A stretch of 15,411 bases of DNA from Candidatus Moraniibacteriota bacterium (GCA_018400055.1 JAGYNK010000111.1:1-15411); one strand, 5' to 3'; positions 6,312 through 13,949 are shown, numbered from the stretch's first letter. The notes: generated by a model not told the origin, from the letters alone. Translations and numbers: made by a program.

Positions 6312-7641
6312 GCAATCAAATCTTAATAACGCTTTAAAGAAGCCAAAAAAACTGGAGTCGTTAGATGATAAATGGTACAAGAGATTTAAAAATATTGCTG
6401 CTTTTCAGGATTACGAATATTTAACAGGAAATAAAAAATATAGAGATGAACAGAAAGGAAAATTTCTAAGCGGAGAAATTGATAATCCTCGATTAGATTA
6501 TCCCGAACTGGACAAATTAAATTTTAAGCAAAAAGAAGTAGAACTTTTAAACTTAAAAAATGAAATTTTAAATAATGAAAAAGATAAATTAATCAGACAA
6601 ATATATCGTTGGAAATTAAATGAAAAAATTGCTGAAATTAGAATGTTAAAAGCAACTAAAGTAGGTGATGATAAGCGATTTTCTAGATATTCCCGCTTTA
6701 TTTATGGAAAACCAGAAAAGGAAATTTATGAATACACTCTTTCTCAGGCCAAGAAAATGATTGATAAGAAAATGTTTGACCATGATCCAGATATAAGCGA
6801 ATCTGCAAAAAAAATAAATACAGAACTTTTTGAAGCATTAATGAATAATGAAAGTGAAATAAATTTTTCCAGTTATAAAATTACAAAATTAAAATCCATA
6901 AAAGGAAATATTGAATATTCCGCGAAAGAAATCAAACAAGTCTTTCAAGAAGCGCTAGAAAACTATCAATTATCTGGCTGGTCAGTAATAGTAGACGAAA
7001 AAGGAAGGTACACATCTATTAATGTGGGACAAGGAGATAAAGAAATAAGAATACCAAAAACAAGAAAATTAAAACAAACATCATTAAAAGCTTTAATTAA
7101 GCATGAAATAGGAACGCATGTCAGAAGAAGAGAAAGAGGTGAAAGAACAAAATTGAGACTACTGGGACTAGGATTGGATAGAGCACTGAAAGGGGAAGAA
7201 GGAGTGGCGACATATGAGGAGCAAAAAATTAAAGGCGCTAATGAATTTGCCGGATTTGCCGGACATTTTACAAGCGCTTTAGCTATGGGAATAGATGGCA
7301 GAAAAAGAAATTTTCGGGAAGTATTTGAAATTTTAAGAAATTTTTATTTTATTAGATCATCCAAAAACAAAAAAGAAGCCAAAGAAAATGCTAATGAATT
7401 CGCGTGGAATCAATGCGTTCGTACTTTTAGAGGAACAACCTGTGAGACCAGAGGAACTTGTTTTACAAAAGATATTGTCTATAGGGAGGGTAATATAGGA
7501 GTTTGGAATGTTTTGAAAAATAATCCTGAAGAAGAGAGAAGGTTTTTTATAGGAAAGTATGATCCTGGAAATCCAAGGCATATTTGGATTTTGGATCAAC
7601 TAGGAATAACTGATGATGATTTGAAAGAGTTAGAAAAATAA
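6301..7641 (+). CDS. DUF1704 / MATCAP-like HExxxH metallopeptidase
   Basis: The 446-residue protein has a lysine-rich, helical N-terminal half (about 1-200) with no recognised domain. The DUF1704 catalytic part follows: KALIKHEIGTHVRRRERGE (263-281; zinc ligands His268 and His273, catalytic Glu269), then GEEGVATYEEQ (298-308), which stands where relatives have the 'QEGLA' motif with the third metal ligand. FRGTTCETRGTCFTKDIVYREG (376-397) matches the conserved F-KD--Y-G end. The family includes MATCAP, the eukaryotic peptidase that removes the C-terminal tyrosine of tubulin, and bacterial 'QEGLA motif' proteins often encoded beside ATP-grasp ligases. It likely hydrolyses a C-terminal residue or peptide bond made by the ligases upstream. 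Start ATG overlaps the deacetylase by 11 bases. No signal peptide, so probably cytoplasmic. Very AT-rich. Confidence 0.85.
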   Translation: MNFEQSNLNNALKKPKKLESLDDKWYKRFKNIAAFQDYEYLTGNKKYRDEQKGKFLSGEIDNPRLDYPELDKLNFKQKEVELLNLKNEILNNEKDKLIRQIYRWKLNEKIAEIRMLKATKVGDDKRFSRYSRFIYGKPEKEIYEYTLSQAKKMIDKKMFDHDPDISESAKKINTELFEALMNNESEINFSSYKITKLKSIKGNIEYSAKEIKQVFQEALENYQLSGWSVIVDEKGRYTSINVGQGDKEIRIPKTRKLKQTSLKALIKHEIGTHVRRRERGERTKLRLLGLGLDRALKGEEGVATYEEQKIKGANEFAGFAGHFTSALAMGIDGRKRNFREVFEILRNFYFIRSSKNKKEAKENANEFAWNQCVRTFRGTTCETRGTCFTKDIVYREGNIGVWNVLKNNPEEERRFFIGKYDPGNPRHIWILDQLGITDDDLKELEK

Positions 7642-7652
7642 AATTATAGTTT

Positions 7653-10163
7653 ATGAAACCTGTTTTTACAGCTAGAAAATTCAAGGAGATTGATAAGAAT
7701 AAGCTAGGCAAGGGACTGGTTAGAGCCTTGGCTTTTTTGGTTGGATTTTTTTTGCTGGGAGTGATCGGGGTGTTTGCTTTTTTCGCCAAAGATTTGCCTG
7801 ATCCGAGTAAAATAAACAAGCGGTTGGTGGTGGAGTCCAGTAAAATTTACGATCGCACCGGTCAACATCTGCTTTATGAGATCCACGGAGAAGAAAAGAG
7901 AACACTTATTCCTTTTCAGGAAATTCCCGACAATATAAAATGTGCTACCATTGTTTTGGAGGACCAGGATTTTTATTCTCATCACGGTATAAAATTGAGT
8001 TCCATTTTTAGAGCGGCCATTAAGGATTTTCTTAATCGGGGAGTGGCGCAGGGAGGTTCAACTATTACCCAGCAATTTATTAAGAACTCCATTTTGACTT
8101 CGGAGAAAACCTATACGCGTAAAATTAAGGAGGTTATTTTAGCCATTGAGATGGAGCAAAAGTTTTCCAAAGACGAGATTTTAGGAATGTACCTTAATGA
8201 GATACCTTACGGTTCCAACGCTTACGGTATTGAAGCGGCGTCTCAGACTTTTTTTGGAAAACACGCTCGCGATTTATCGCTGGATGAAGCAGCTATGCTA
8301 GCGGCTTTGCCTAAGGCGCCAACTTATTATTCTCCTTATGGTTCCCATTTGGAAAAATTAAAAATGAGACAAGAGGCGGTTTTAAAAAGAATGTCCGATT
8401 TGGGATATATTTCCCGCGAACAGGCAGAGGAAGCGATAAAATCAGATGTTTTCAGTAAATTAGCCTCTCACCGAGAGGAAATAAAAGCGCCGCATTTCGT
8501 TATGTATGTGAAAGAATATTTGGAGGAAAAATATGACAATCAAGAAATAGAACAAGGAGGCTTTAATGTCTATACAACTTTGGATTGGGACAAACAACAG
8601 ATTGCTGAAAGAGCGGTTCAGGAGGGAGCGAAAAAAAATGAAGAAAAATATAATGCCAGTAATGCGGCACTGGTGGCTGTTGATCCCAAAACCGGACAAA
8701 TTTTAGCCATGGTAGGATCCAAGGATTATTTTGATAAGTCTATTGACGGACAAGTCAATGTGGCTATTCGCGATCGCCAACCGGGATCTTCTTTTAAACC
8801 ATATGTTTATCTTACGGCTTTTTCAGAGGGTTATACTCCCGAAACCATACTTTTTGATGTGGAAACCGAGTTTGAAACAGGAACGGATAAAGAATACAAA
8901 CCGCAAAATTATGACGGAACTTTTCATGGCCCCTTAAAAATAAAGGAAGCTTTGGGTCAATCGCTTAACATTCCGGCGGTTAAGACGCTTTATTTGGCTG
9001 GCGTGAAGGATTCTATTAAAATGGCAAAGCGCTTAGGTATAACCGGGTTAAATCAGCCGGAGCGCTACGGGCTTTCACTGGTTTTAGGCGGAGGAGAAGT
9101 GAAATTATTGGACCATGTTTCCGCTTTCGGAACCTTGGCTAATGGCGGAATTCGTCACGAAAAAACAGCTATTTTAAGAGTGGAAAACAGTCAGGGAGAA
9201 ATATTGGAAGAATTTAAGCCGTCCGCCGGAGAAGAAACGGTAAAAGAGAAATATGTGGCTATGCTTGATCATATTATTTCTACCAACAAGTATCGTGCGC
9301 CGGCTTTTGGGGAAAACAACCCTCTTCGTTTTGACGATCGTCCCGTGGCGGCCAAGACGGGTACGACCAATGAATTCAGAGATGGATGGACAATTGGCTA
9401 CACTCCTTCTTTGGCAGTAGGTGTTTGGGCGGGAAATAATGATAATACTCCTATGAAGGAGGGCTCCGCGGGGGCTTATGTAGCTGCTCCCATCTGGAGG
9501 GATTTTATAAGTCAGGTTTTAGGAAATTACAATATAGAATCTTTTCCGGAATATAAAGAAGAAGAGGATATTGAGAAACCAATTCTGAAAGGAGAGCTGG
9601 ACATTAAAAAAGATGTTAAGGTTTGCGAGATTCCCGGAAAAAAAGATAAATATTGCTTGGCTAATAAATATTGCTTGAGCGAGGATAAAAAAGAAAGAAG
9701 TTTTGCCAATGTTCACAACATACTTTGGTATGTTGAAAAAGACGATCCCCGCGGCGATTATCCGGAAGATCCCGAAGATGATCCGCAATTTAAAAAATGG
9801 GAAAAAGGAGTTAAAAAATGGTATGAAGAAGAGAAGGATAAATATATTTGGGGAGAGCTGGTGGAAGAGGAATGCCGGCAAAGCGATTTTAACGATTACT
9901 TGCCTGAGATCAATCTTTCAGTGGCGGGTGGAAATACTTCCCGACTTGTTATAACCGTTGATTCCAGCGCTGCCTACGGGGTGGACAGAGTTAAAGTTTA
10001 TGTGGATGACAAAGAAGTAAGCTCTTTGGGCGACAAAGATTTTAGCGTTGATTATTCTATTTCCGAAGAAGAAAATAATTCTGTTTTAAAGGTCAAAGCT
10101 AAGATTACCGATAAGAATGGGAATGAAGCCAGTGATTCCGAAGAAGTAAACGTGAGTTTTTAA
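7653..10163 (+). CDS. Class A penicillin-binding protein (PBP1A family) with acidic and Ig-like C-terminal extension
   Basis: This bifunctional enzyme polymerises lipid II and cross-links the stem peptides. A membrane anchor (about 22-45) is followed by the GT51 glycosyltransferase: LEDQDFYSHHG with catalytic Glu103, GGSTITQQ (134-141), NEIPYGSNAYGIEAAS (182-197). The transpeptidase has all three motifs: SSFK (379-382, Ser379), SLN (437-439) and KTGT (568-571). After about residue 630 comes a charged, tryptophan/tyrosine-rich stretch (632-750) with four cysteines (658, 668, 674, 741) and then a beta-rich segment (751-836) that looks like a bacterial Ig-like domain. GC content is clearly higher than in the four preceding genes. 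It begins 12 bases after the metallopeptidase stop, with no Shine-Dalgarno, and is the last gene before the 10235 terminator. Confidence 0.95.
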   Translation: MKPVFTARKFKEIDKNKLGKGLVRALAFLVGFFLLGVIGVFAFFAKDLPDPSKINKRLVVESSKIYDRTGQHLLYEIHGEEKRTLIPFQEIPDNIKCATIVLEDQDFYSHHGIKLSSIFRAAIKDFLNRGVAQGGSTITQQFIKNSILTSEKTYTRKIKEVILAIEMEQKFSKDEILGMYLNEIPYGSNAYGIEAASQTFFGKHARDLSLDEAAMLAALPKAPTYYSPYGSHLEKLKMRQEAVLKRMSDLGYISREQAEEAIKSDVFSKLASHREEIKAPHFVMYVKEYLEEKYDNQEIEQGGFNVYTTLDWDKQQIAERAVQEGAKKNEEKYNASNAALVAVDPKTGQILAMVGSKDYFDKSIDGQVNVAIRDRQPGSSFKPYVYLTAFSEGYTPETILFDVETEFETGTDKEYKPQNYDGTFHGPLKIKEALGQSLNIPAVKTLYLAGVKDSIKMAKRLGITGLNQPERYGLSLVLGGGEVKLLDHVSAFGTLANGGIRHEKTAILRVENSQGEILEEFKPSAGEETVKEKYVAMLDHIISTNKYRAPAFGENNPLRFDDRPVAAKTGTTNEFRDGWTIGYTPSLAVGVWAGNNDNTPMKEGSAGAYVAAPIWRDFISQVLGNYNIESFPEYKEEEDIEKPILKGELDIKKDVKVCEIPGKKDKYCLANKYCLSEDKKERSFANVHNILWYVEKDDPRGDYPEDPEDDPQFKKWEKGVKKWYEEEKDKYIWGELVEEECRQSDFNDYLPEINLSVAGGNTSRLVITVDSSAAYGVDRVKVYVDDKEVSSLGDKDFSVDYSISEEENNSVLKVKAKITDKNGNEASDSEEVNVSF

Positions 10164-10191
10164 ACGGGCAGAAGACAGTTTCAATTTTTTT

Positions 10192-10225
10192 AGAGGCATC
10201 TATAGAGGCATCTATAGATGCCTCT
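10192..10225. repeat. Perfect 22-bp palindrome with a duplicated left arm
   Basis: AGAGGCATCTAT occurs twice head to tail (10192-10203 and 10204-10215). The second copy pairs with AGATGCCTCT (10216-10225), giving a perfect 22-bp palindrome at 10204-10225. It lies 28 bases after the PBP stop. No T-run follows the palindrome on either strand, so it is not an intrinsic terminator by itself; it could protect the mRNA end or be a binding site. Confidence 0.75.
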
Positions 10226-10234
10226 GTTTCAAAT

Positions 10235-10268
10235 AAAAAATCCTCAGACATAACCGAGGATTTTTTTT
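10235..10268. terminator. Bidirectional intrinsic terminator between convergent genes
   Basis: An 11-bp perfect stem is formed by AAAAAATCCTC (10235-10245) and GAGGATTTTTT (10256-10266), with a 10-base loop and eight T residues (10261-10268). The A-run on the left serves as the T-run on the other strand, so the same hairpin can end both the rightward operon (PBP) and the leftward methyltransferase transcript that meets it. Confidence 0.85.
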
Positions 10269-10292
10269 GCGAGATATTTTTATATCCATTTT

Positions 10293-10733
10293 TTATATCC
10301 ACTGACGAACGTGATTTTTATAATTTAGATATTTTTGACCGAAAGCATTTTGCATGGCTTTTTCTTCTTTGGGAATAAAAAGCGATTTCATTAAAATTAT
10401 AAAAATGAGTGGGAAGGCAAAAGAGATTGCGGAACCCATAAAAACAGCTGCACCCATTAGGAGAGAAGCCATTCCGAGATACATAGGATGCCGGCTTATT
10501 TTAAAAGGTCCGGCAATAACCAGGCAAGAAGGTTTTTCATAAGGCTTGACGGTAGTTAAATTTTTCTTAAAAAGGTGGTCTGTCCAAATATTTATTATGA
10601 TGCCAAAGAGAATTAGCGCCAGACCCGAATAGTTATAAGGAGTAAAAACGATTTGGATTACCGGAAAGAAAAAATGAAAAATTACAGACGATAACAACAA
10701 GACCAGAAAATAAGTTGTAGGCATAATTTTCAT
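10293..10733 (-). CDS. Isoprenylcysteine carboxyl methyltransferase (Ste14/PEMT-like) family membrane protein
   Basis: The 146-residue product has hydrophobic segments at about 8-30, 35-52, 84-102 and 104-120. It has the family's SAM-binding signature GPFKISRHPMYLG (75-87) and the C-terminal EEKAMQNAFGQKYLNYKNHVRQWI region (123-146), matching the usual E-x-x-L...FGxxYxxYxxxVxxWI. Bacterial members methylate small lipophilic or phospholipid-type substrates at the membrane; few have known substrates. It begins 12 bases after the tandem pilus ATPase gene and is probably co-transcribed with it. A link to pilus function is not shown by the sequence. Start ATG in a TTTATGAAA context without Shine-Dalgarno. 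Confidence 0.85.
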   Translation of the reverse strand: MKIMPTTYFLVLLLSSVIFHFFFPVIQIVFTPYNYSGLALILFGIIINIWTDHLFKKNLTTVKPYEKPSCLVIAGPFKISRHPMYLGMASLLMGAAVFMGSAISFAFPLIFIILMKSLFIPKEEKAMQNAFGQKYLNYKNHVRQWI

Positions 10734-10745
10734 AAACAGGATTTT

Positions 10746-13700
10746 TTATATTTTTCCGGTTGCTCTTTCTATTTCTTCCAAAGTGGTTTCTCCTTCCAGA
10801 ACTTTCAAAATCCCATCTTGTTTTAGGGTAAGCATTCCATTTTCAATGGCCTTTTCTTCTATTTGGGAAGGGAGAGCGTTTTGCGAGATTAATTTTTCAA
10901 TATCCTTGTCAACAATTAGAACTTCACTGATGGTCGTTCTGTTTTGGTATCCGATATGGTTGCATTGAGAACACCCTCCGGGCTTGTAGAGATAATCAAT
11001 GGATTTAAATTTGGATAAATCTATTCCGGAGCGAGGAGAAATTGTTTCCAAGACTTTGGTTATCTTTTCTTTTTCTTCCGGAGACATTTTAACCCTTTTT
11101 TTGCAGTCGCAAAGTCGGCGCACCAATCTCTGTGCCATGAAAGCGTTGACAGCTGTGGCTAAATCATCTGAGCGCACGCCCATATTAATCAGCCTTTGAA
11201 TTGAGCCGACGGAATCATTGGTATGCAAGGTGGATAGAATAAGATGTCCTGTCAAAGAAGCTTGGGTGGCTGTTTTGGCGGTTTCTTCATCTCTAATTTC
11301 TCCTATAAGCATAATGTCGGGATTTTGTCTTAAAAGAGAGCGGAGCGCCGTAGAAAAATCATAACTATGCTTATCGCTTACTTGGGTTTGCAAAATTCCC
11401 TCTAGCTGATATTCAATGGGGTCTTCTACGGTTATTATTTTCACTTCCGGATTATTTAATTCGGCAAGTAAGCTGTAAAGGGTAGTGGTTTTTCCCGAAC
11501 CGGTAGGACCGGTGTTAAGGATGATTCCGCTGGGCTGTTTGATTTGCTCTTTTATTTTATCCAGATTTTGTTTTCTTATGCCCAGTTTTTCAATGTCTAA
11601 CGCGGTAGCGGATTTATTCAATAATCGCATTACCACTGTTTCTCCGTAACCTCCCAAAATTATGGAAACGCGGACACCAACGGTGGTTTCCGTGATGTTT
11701 TCAAATGGTCTGGCTATAGTTACGGAAAAGCGGCTATCCTTAACGCCTTCTCTTACTTCAGCTTTAAATCCACTTAATGTTTTTATTTTTCCCAAGAGAG
11801 AGGGAAATTCATTAAGAGGAACAGAGCCAATCGTTTGCAATATTCCGTCAATTCTAAATCTTATTTTTACGTCTTGTTCTCCGGGTTCAATGTGGATGTC
11901 GCCGGCCTTTAAAAGCAAGGCGCTGGCAAAAATTATTTTTAAAACCTCCTTTTGTTCGTATTGACTGATTTCTTTTGCAAGCTTTTCTAAAGAATGGATA
12001 TTTTTTAGGGCATTATTTAAATCTTTCTCCGGAATTAAATAAGCGCGGGAGAGAGATTGCTCCATAAGCTCTTCGTATATGTTTTCCAAAAATTCTGATT
12101 GTCCGGTAACGCGCCAAATTTCTTCCATAGAAGTTATTCCTTCCAGAGCCTTTAAAATTCCATCTTGAGTCATGGTAACCATGCCTTCTTCCAGAGCCGC
12201 TTTAGCGATCTCGCTTTCACTGGCCATATCTAAAATTAAATTTTCAATAGTTTCGGAGATAGTGATCACCTCAAAAATTCCTATTCTTCCTTTGTATCCC
12301 AAATTGTGACACTTAGAGCAGCCTACCGGACGATAAAGCGCGGGAATATCTTTGGGAATTTCCAGTTTTGATTTAGGAGAGATTATAGCCAGAATTTTCT
12401 TAATGGATTCAACCGTTTCTTTAGCCGGTTTATATTTCTTTTTGCAATAAGGGCAAAGTTTTCTGACCAAGCGCTGGGCAATGATGGCGTTGACTGCCGG
12501 CGCAATGGCAGCCGGTTTGACACCCAACTCAATCAAACGGGGAATGGAAGCGCAAGCGCTATTGGAGTGAAGCGTGGAAAGAACCAGATGTCCGGTAAGG
12601 GCGGCGTTCATGGAAATATCTACGGTTTCTTCGTCTCTAATTTCCCCGACCAAAATAACATCTGGGTCTTGTCGGACAATAGCTCTCAGGCCTTTGGCAA
12701 AAGTATAATCTTTGTTTTTACTTACTTGAGTTTGGGAGACTCCTTCAATCTCGTATTCAATGGGGTCTTCCACGGTTATTATTTTTACACCCGGGACATT
12801 CAGTTTATTTATTAAAGCGTAAAGGGTGGTGGTTTTTCCCGAACCGGTAGGGCCGGTGGTTAGAATCATTCCGTTGGGACGGCTCGTTTGTTTTTGAACA
12901 TGTTCGTAAGCCAAACCTCTTAATCCCAAATTTTCCACCGATACCATAACATCGGATTGATTAAGAATTCTCATAACAATACTCTCCCCGTAATTTCCCG
13001 GAATGATGCTTACGCGAATGTCAATTTTTTTCGGCTCTGACGGCTTGTCGGTTTCTTTTTTTTCCGAAGTGATGGTGATGGAAAAGTGACCGTCTTGGGC
13101 GATATCACGCACATTAATTTTCATCTTGCCCATCATTTTTATGCGTGACACAACGGACTTATAGACGTCCAGGGGGAATTTTCCTATGTCTTGGAGCATT
13201 CCGTCCAAGCGATAGCGCAGTTTAAAATAATTCTTTTCGGGTTCCAAATGGATATCACTGGCGTTCATTTTTATTGATCCGGACATGATAGTGTCAATAA
13301 CTTCAGAGGTGGAGATTTCTCTGATCCGGTCTTTCAGTTTAAGTAAGTCGTCAAATTTTTGCTTAAAATTCTCTAAGTCTTCATCTTCCAGGGATAAGCG
13401 GTTTAGGTCTAATTCTTCCAAGAAAACCTTTTCTTTATATTTTTCCAAAACTTTTTTCAAGGAAGCGCGGGAGATGACAAAATAATCCGGATCCCAGCCA
13501 CTTTCTTTTTGAGCTTTTTTAAAATACTCAAAAACTTTCTTGTTTTTCGGATTGGTTAAAGCCACCTTTATTTTTTTGCCGTTTTTCTTAAAGACAGCCG
13601 CTCTGTAATTCGAAGCGTCTTTTTCCGGAAGGATTTTAATAGTGTTAGCTTCAAGAGGAAATAGATTTAAATCTATATAGGGAAGGTTGCATTCTTTGGC

Positions 13701-13820
13701 CAGGGCGGAAGCTTGATCTTCTTCGGACTGGCTTTTTATTTTTTTCAGCAAGCGCTCGGTTTCCAGTTTTTTTTCTTCTCTGGCTTTATCGGATACGGTT
13801 TTTTTGATGTATTGGGTCAT
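10746..13820 (-). CDS. Double PilB/GspE-type secretion/pilus ATPase (two complete motor modules in one chain)
   Basis: The 1024-residue protein holds an N-terminal MshEN/GspE_N-like domain (about 31-130), then two full type II secretion / type IV pilus assembly ATPases. Module 1: ASDIHLEP (187-194), Walker A GPTGSGKTTT (323-332), Asp box VEDPIEYEIEG (350-360), Walker B DVILVGEIRDEET (387-399), His box LTGHLVLSTLHSN (408-420), zinc cysteines 456, 459, 501, 504. Module 2: AGDIHIEP (639-646), GPTGSGKTTT (771-780), VEDPIEYQLEG (798-808), DIMLIGEIRDEET (835-847), LTGHLILSTLHTN (856-868), cysteines 904, 906, 950, 953. Single PilB proteins have about 560 residues. Both motors look active. It should power pilus extension or DNA-uptake pili in the cytoplasm; no pilin, PilC or PilD gene is in the window. 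The reading frame is unbroken across both halves, so this is a real fusion. Confidence 0.95.
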   Translation of the reverse strand: MTQYIKKTVSDKAREEKKLETERLLKKIKSQSEEDQASALAKECNLPYIDLNLFPLEANTIKILPEKDASNYRAAVFKKNGKKIKVALTNPKNKKVFEYFKKAQKESGWDPDYFVISRASLKKVLEKYKEKVFLEELDLNRLSLEDEDLENFKQKFDDLLKLKDRIREISTSEVIDTIMSGSIKMNASDIHLEPEKNYFKLRYRLDGMLQDIGKFPLDVYKSVVSRIKMMGKMKINVRDIAQDGHFSITITSEKKETDKPSEPKKIDIRVSIIPGNYGESIVMRILNQSDVMVSVENLGLRGLAYEHVQKQTSRPNGMILTTGPTGSGKTTTLYALINKLNVPGVKIITVEDPIEYEIEGVSQTQVSKNKDYTFAKGLRAIVRQDPDVILVGEIRDEETVDISMNAALTGHLVLSTLHSNSACASIPRLIELGVKPAAIAPAVNAIIAQRLVRKLCPYCKKKYKPAKETVESIKKILAIISPKSKLEIPKDIPALYRPVGCSKCHNLGYKGRIGIFEVITISETIENLILDMASESEIAKAALEEGMVTMTQDGILKALEGITSMEEIWRVTGQSEFLENIYEELMEQSLSRAYLIPEKDLNNALKNIHSLEKLAKEISQYEQKEVLKIIFASALLLKAGDIHIEPGEQDVKIRFRIDGILQTIGSVPLNEFPSLLGKIKTLSGFKAEVREGVKDSRFSVTIARPFENITETTVGVRVSIILGGYGETVVMRLLNKSATALDIEKLGIRKQNLDKIKEQIKQPSGIILNTGPTGSGKTTTLYSLLAELNNPEVKIITVEDPIEYQLEGILQTQVSDKHSYDFSTALRSLLRQNPDIMLIGEIRDEETAKTATQASLTGHLILSTLHTNDSVGSIQRLINMGVRSDDLATAVNAFMAQRLVRRLCDCKKRVKMSPEEKEKITKVLETISPRSGIDLSKFKSIDYLYKPGGCSQCNHIGYQNRTTISEVLIVDKDIEKLISQNALPSQIEEKAIENGMLTLKQDGILKVLEGETTLEEIERATGKI

Positions 13821-13854
13821 GTTTTTCTTTTAACTTTTGGTTTACGCTGTTATT

Positions 13855-13883
13855 ATTCTAGCTTATTTTACTTAAGTAAGCAA
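13855..13883 (-). promoter_or_regulatory. Promoter of the double pilus ATPase gene, with a palindrome in the spacer
   Basis: On the minus strand TTGCTT (13878-13883), a 17-base spacer and TAGAAT (13855-13860, five of six matches) form a sigma-70-type promoter about 35 bases before the ATG. The 12-bp perfect palindrome TTACTTAAGTAA (13868-13879) lies in the spacer and touches the -35 box, where a repressor or activator dimer could bind. No Shine-Dalgarno precedes the ATG. Confidence 0.5.
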
Positions 13884-13911
13884 AATTTATCCGGCGCGCT
13901 AAAAATAAATT

Positions 13912-13949
13912 TAAAAAAAACAATCCCCGTTTTAAAGCAAATGAGGATT
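13912..13949 (-). terminator. Intrinsic terminator of the DHH-family gene
   Basis: On the minus strand AATCCTCATTT (13939-13949) pairs with AAACGGGGATT (13922-13932), an 11-bp stem with one mismatch and one G-U pair. A T-rich run (GTTTTTTTTAAATTT, 13907-13921) follows. It separates the DHH-family transcript from the pilus ATPase promoter just downstream. Its ATCCTC arm is the same as in the terminator at 10235. Confidence 0.7.

Noticed and set aside
9519..9881. Minus-strand open frame of 120 codons
   Set aside because: It lies wholly inside the PBP gene opposite its AT-rich, Glu/Lys-rich tail; Phe/Ile-rich antisense frames arise there automatically. No motif or start signal.
10204..10225. 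Palindrome as an intrinsic terminator
   Set aside because: No T-run follows on either strand; the hairpin at 10235-10268 meets all terminator criteria.
10105..10302. Minus-strand frame with repeated SIDASIDAS
   Set aside because: The repeat in the protein is only the duplicated AGAGGCATCTAT arm read as codons, and the frame spans the terminator hairpin.
11662..11964. Plus-strand open frame of 100 codons
   Set aside because: It is antisense to the second motor module of the pilus ATPase, with no recognisable motif.
10746..13820. Double ATPase as an assembly duplication
   Set aside because: The two halves differ at most positions outside the nucleotide-binding motifs and have different zinc-site spacing, so they are ancient paralogues in one continuous frame.
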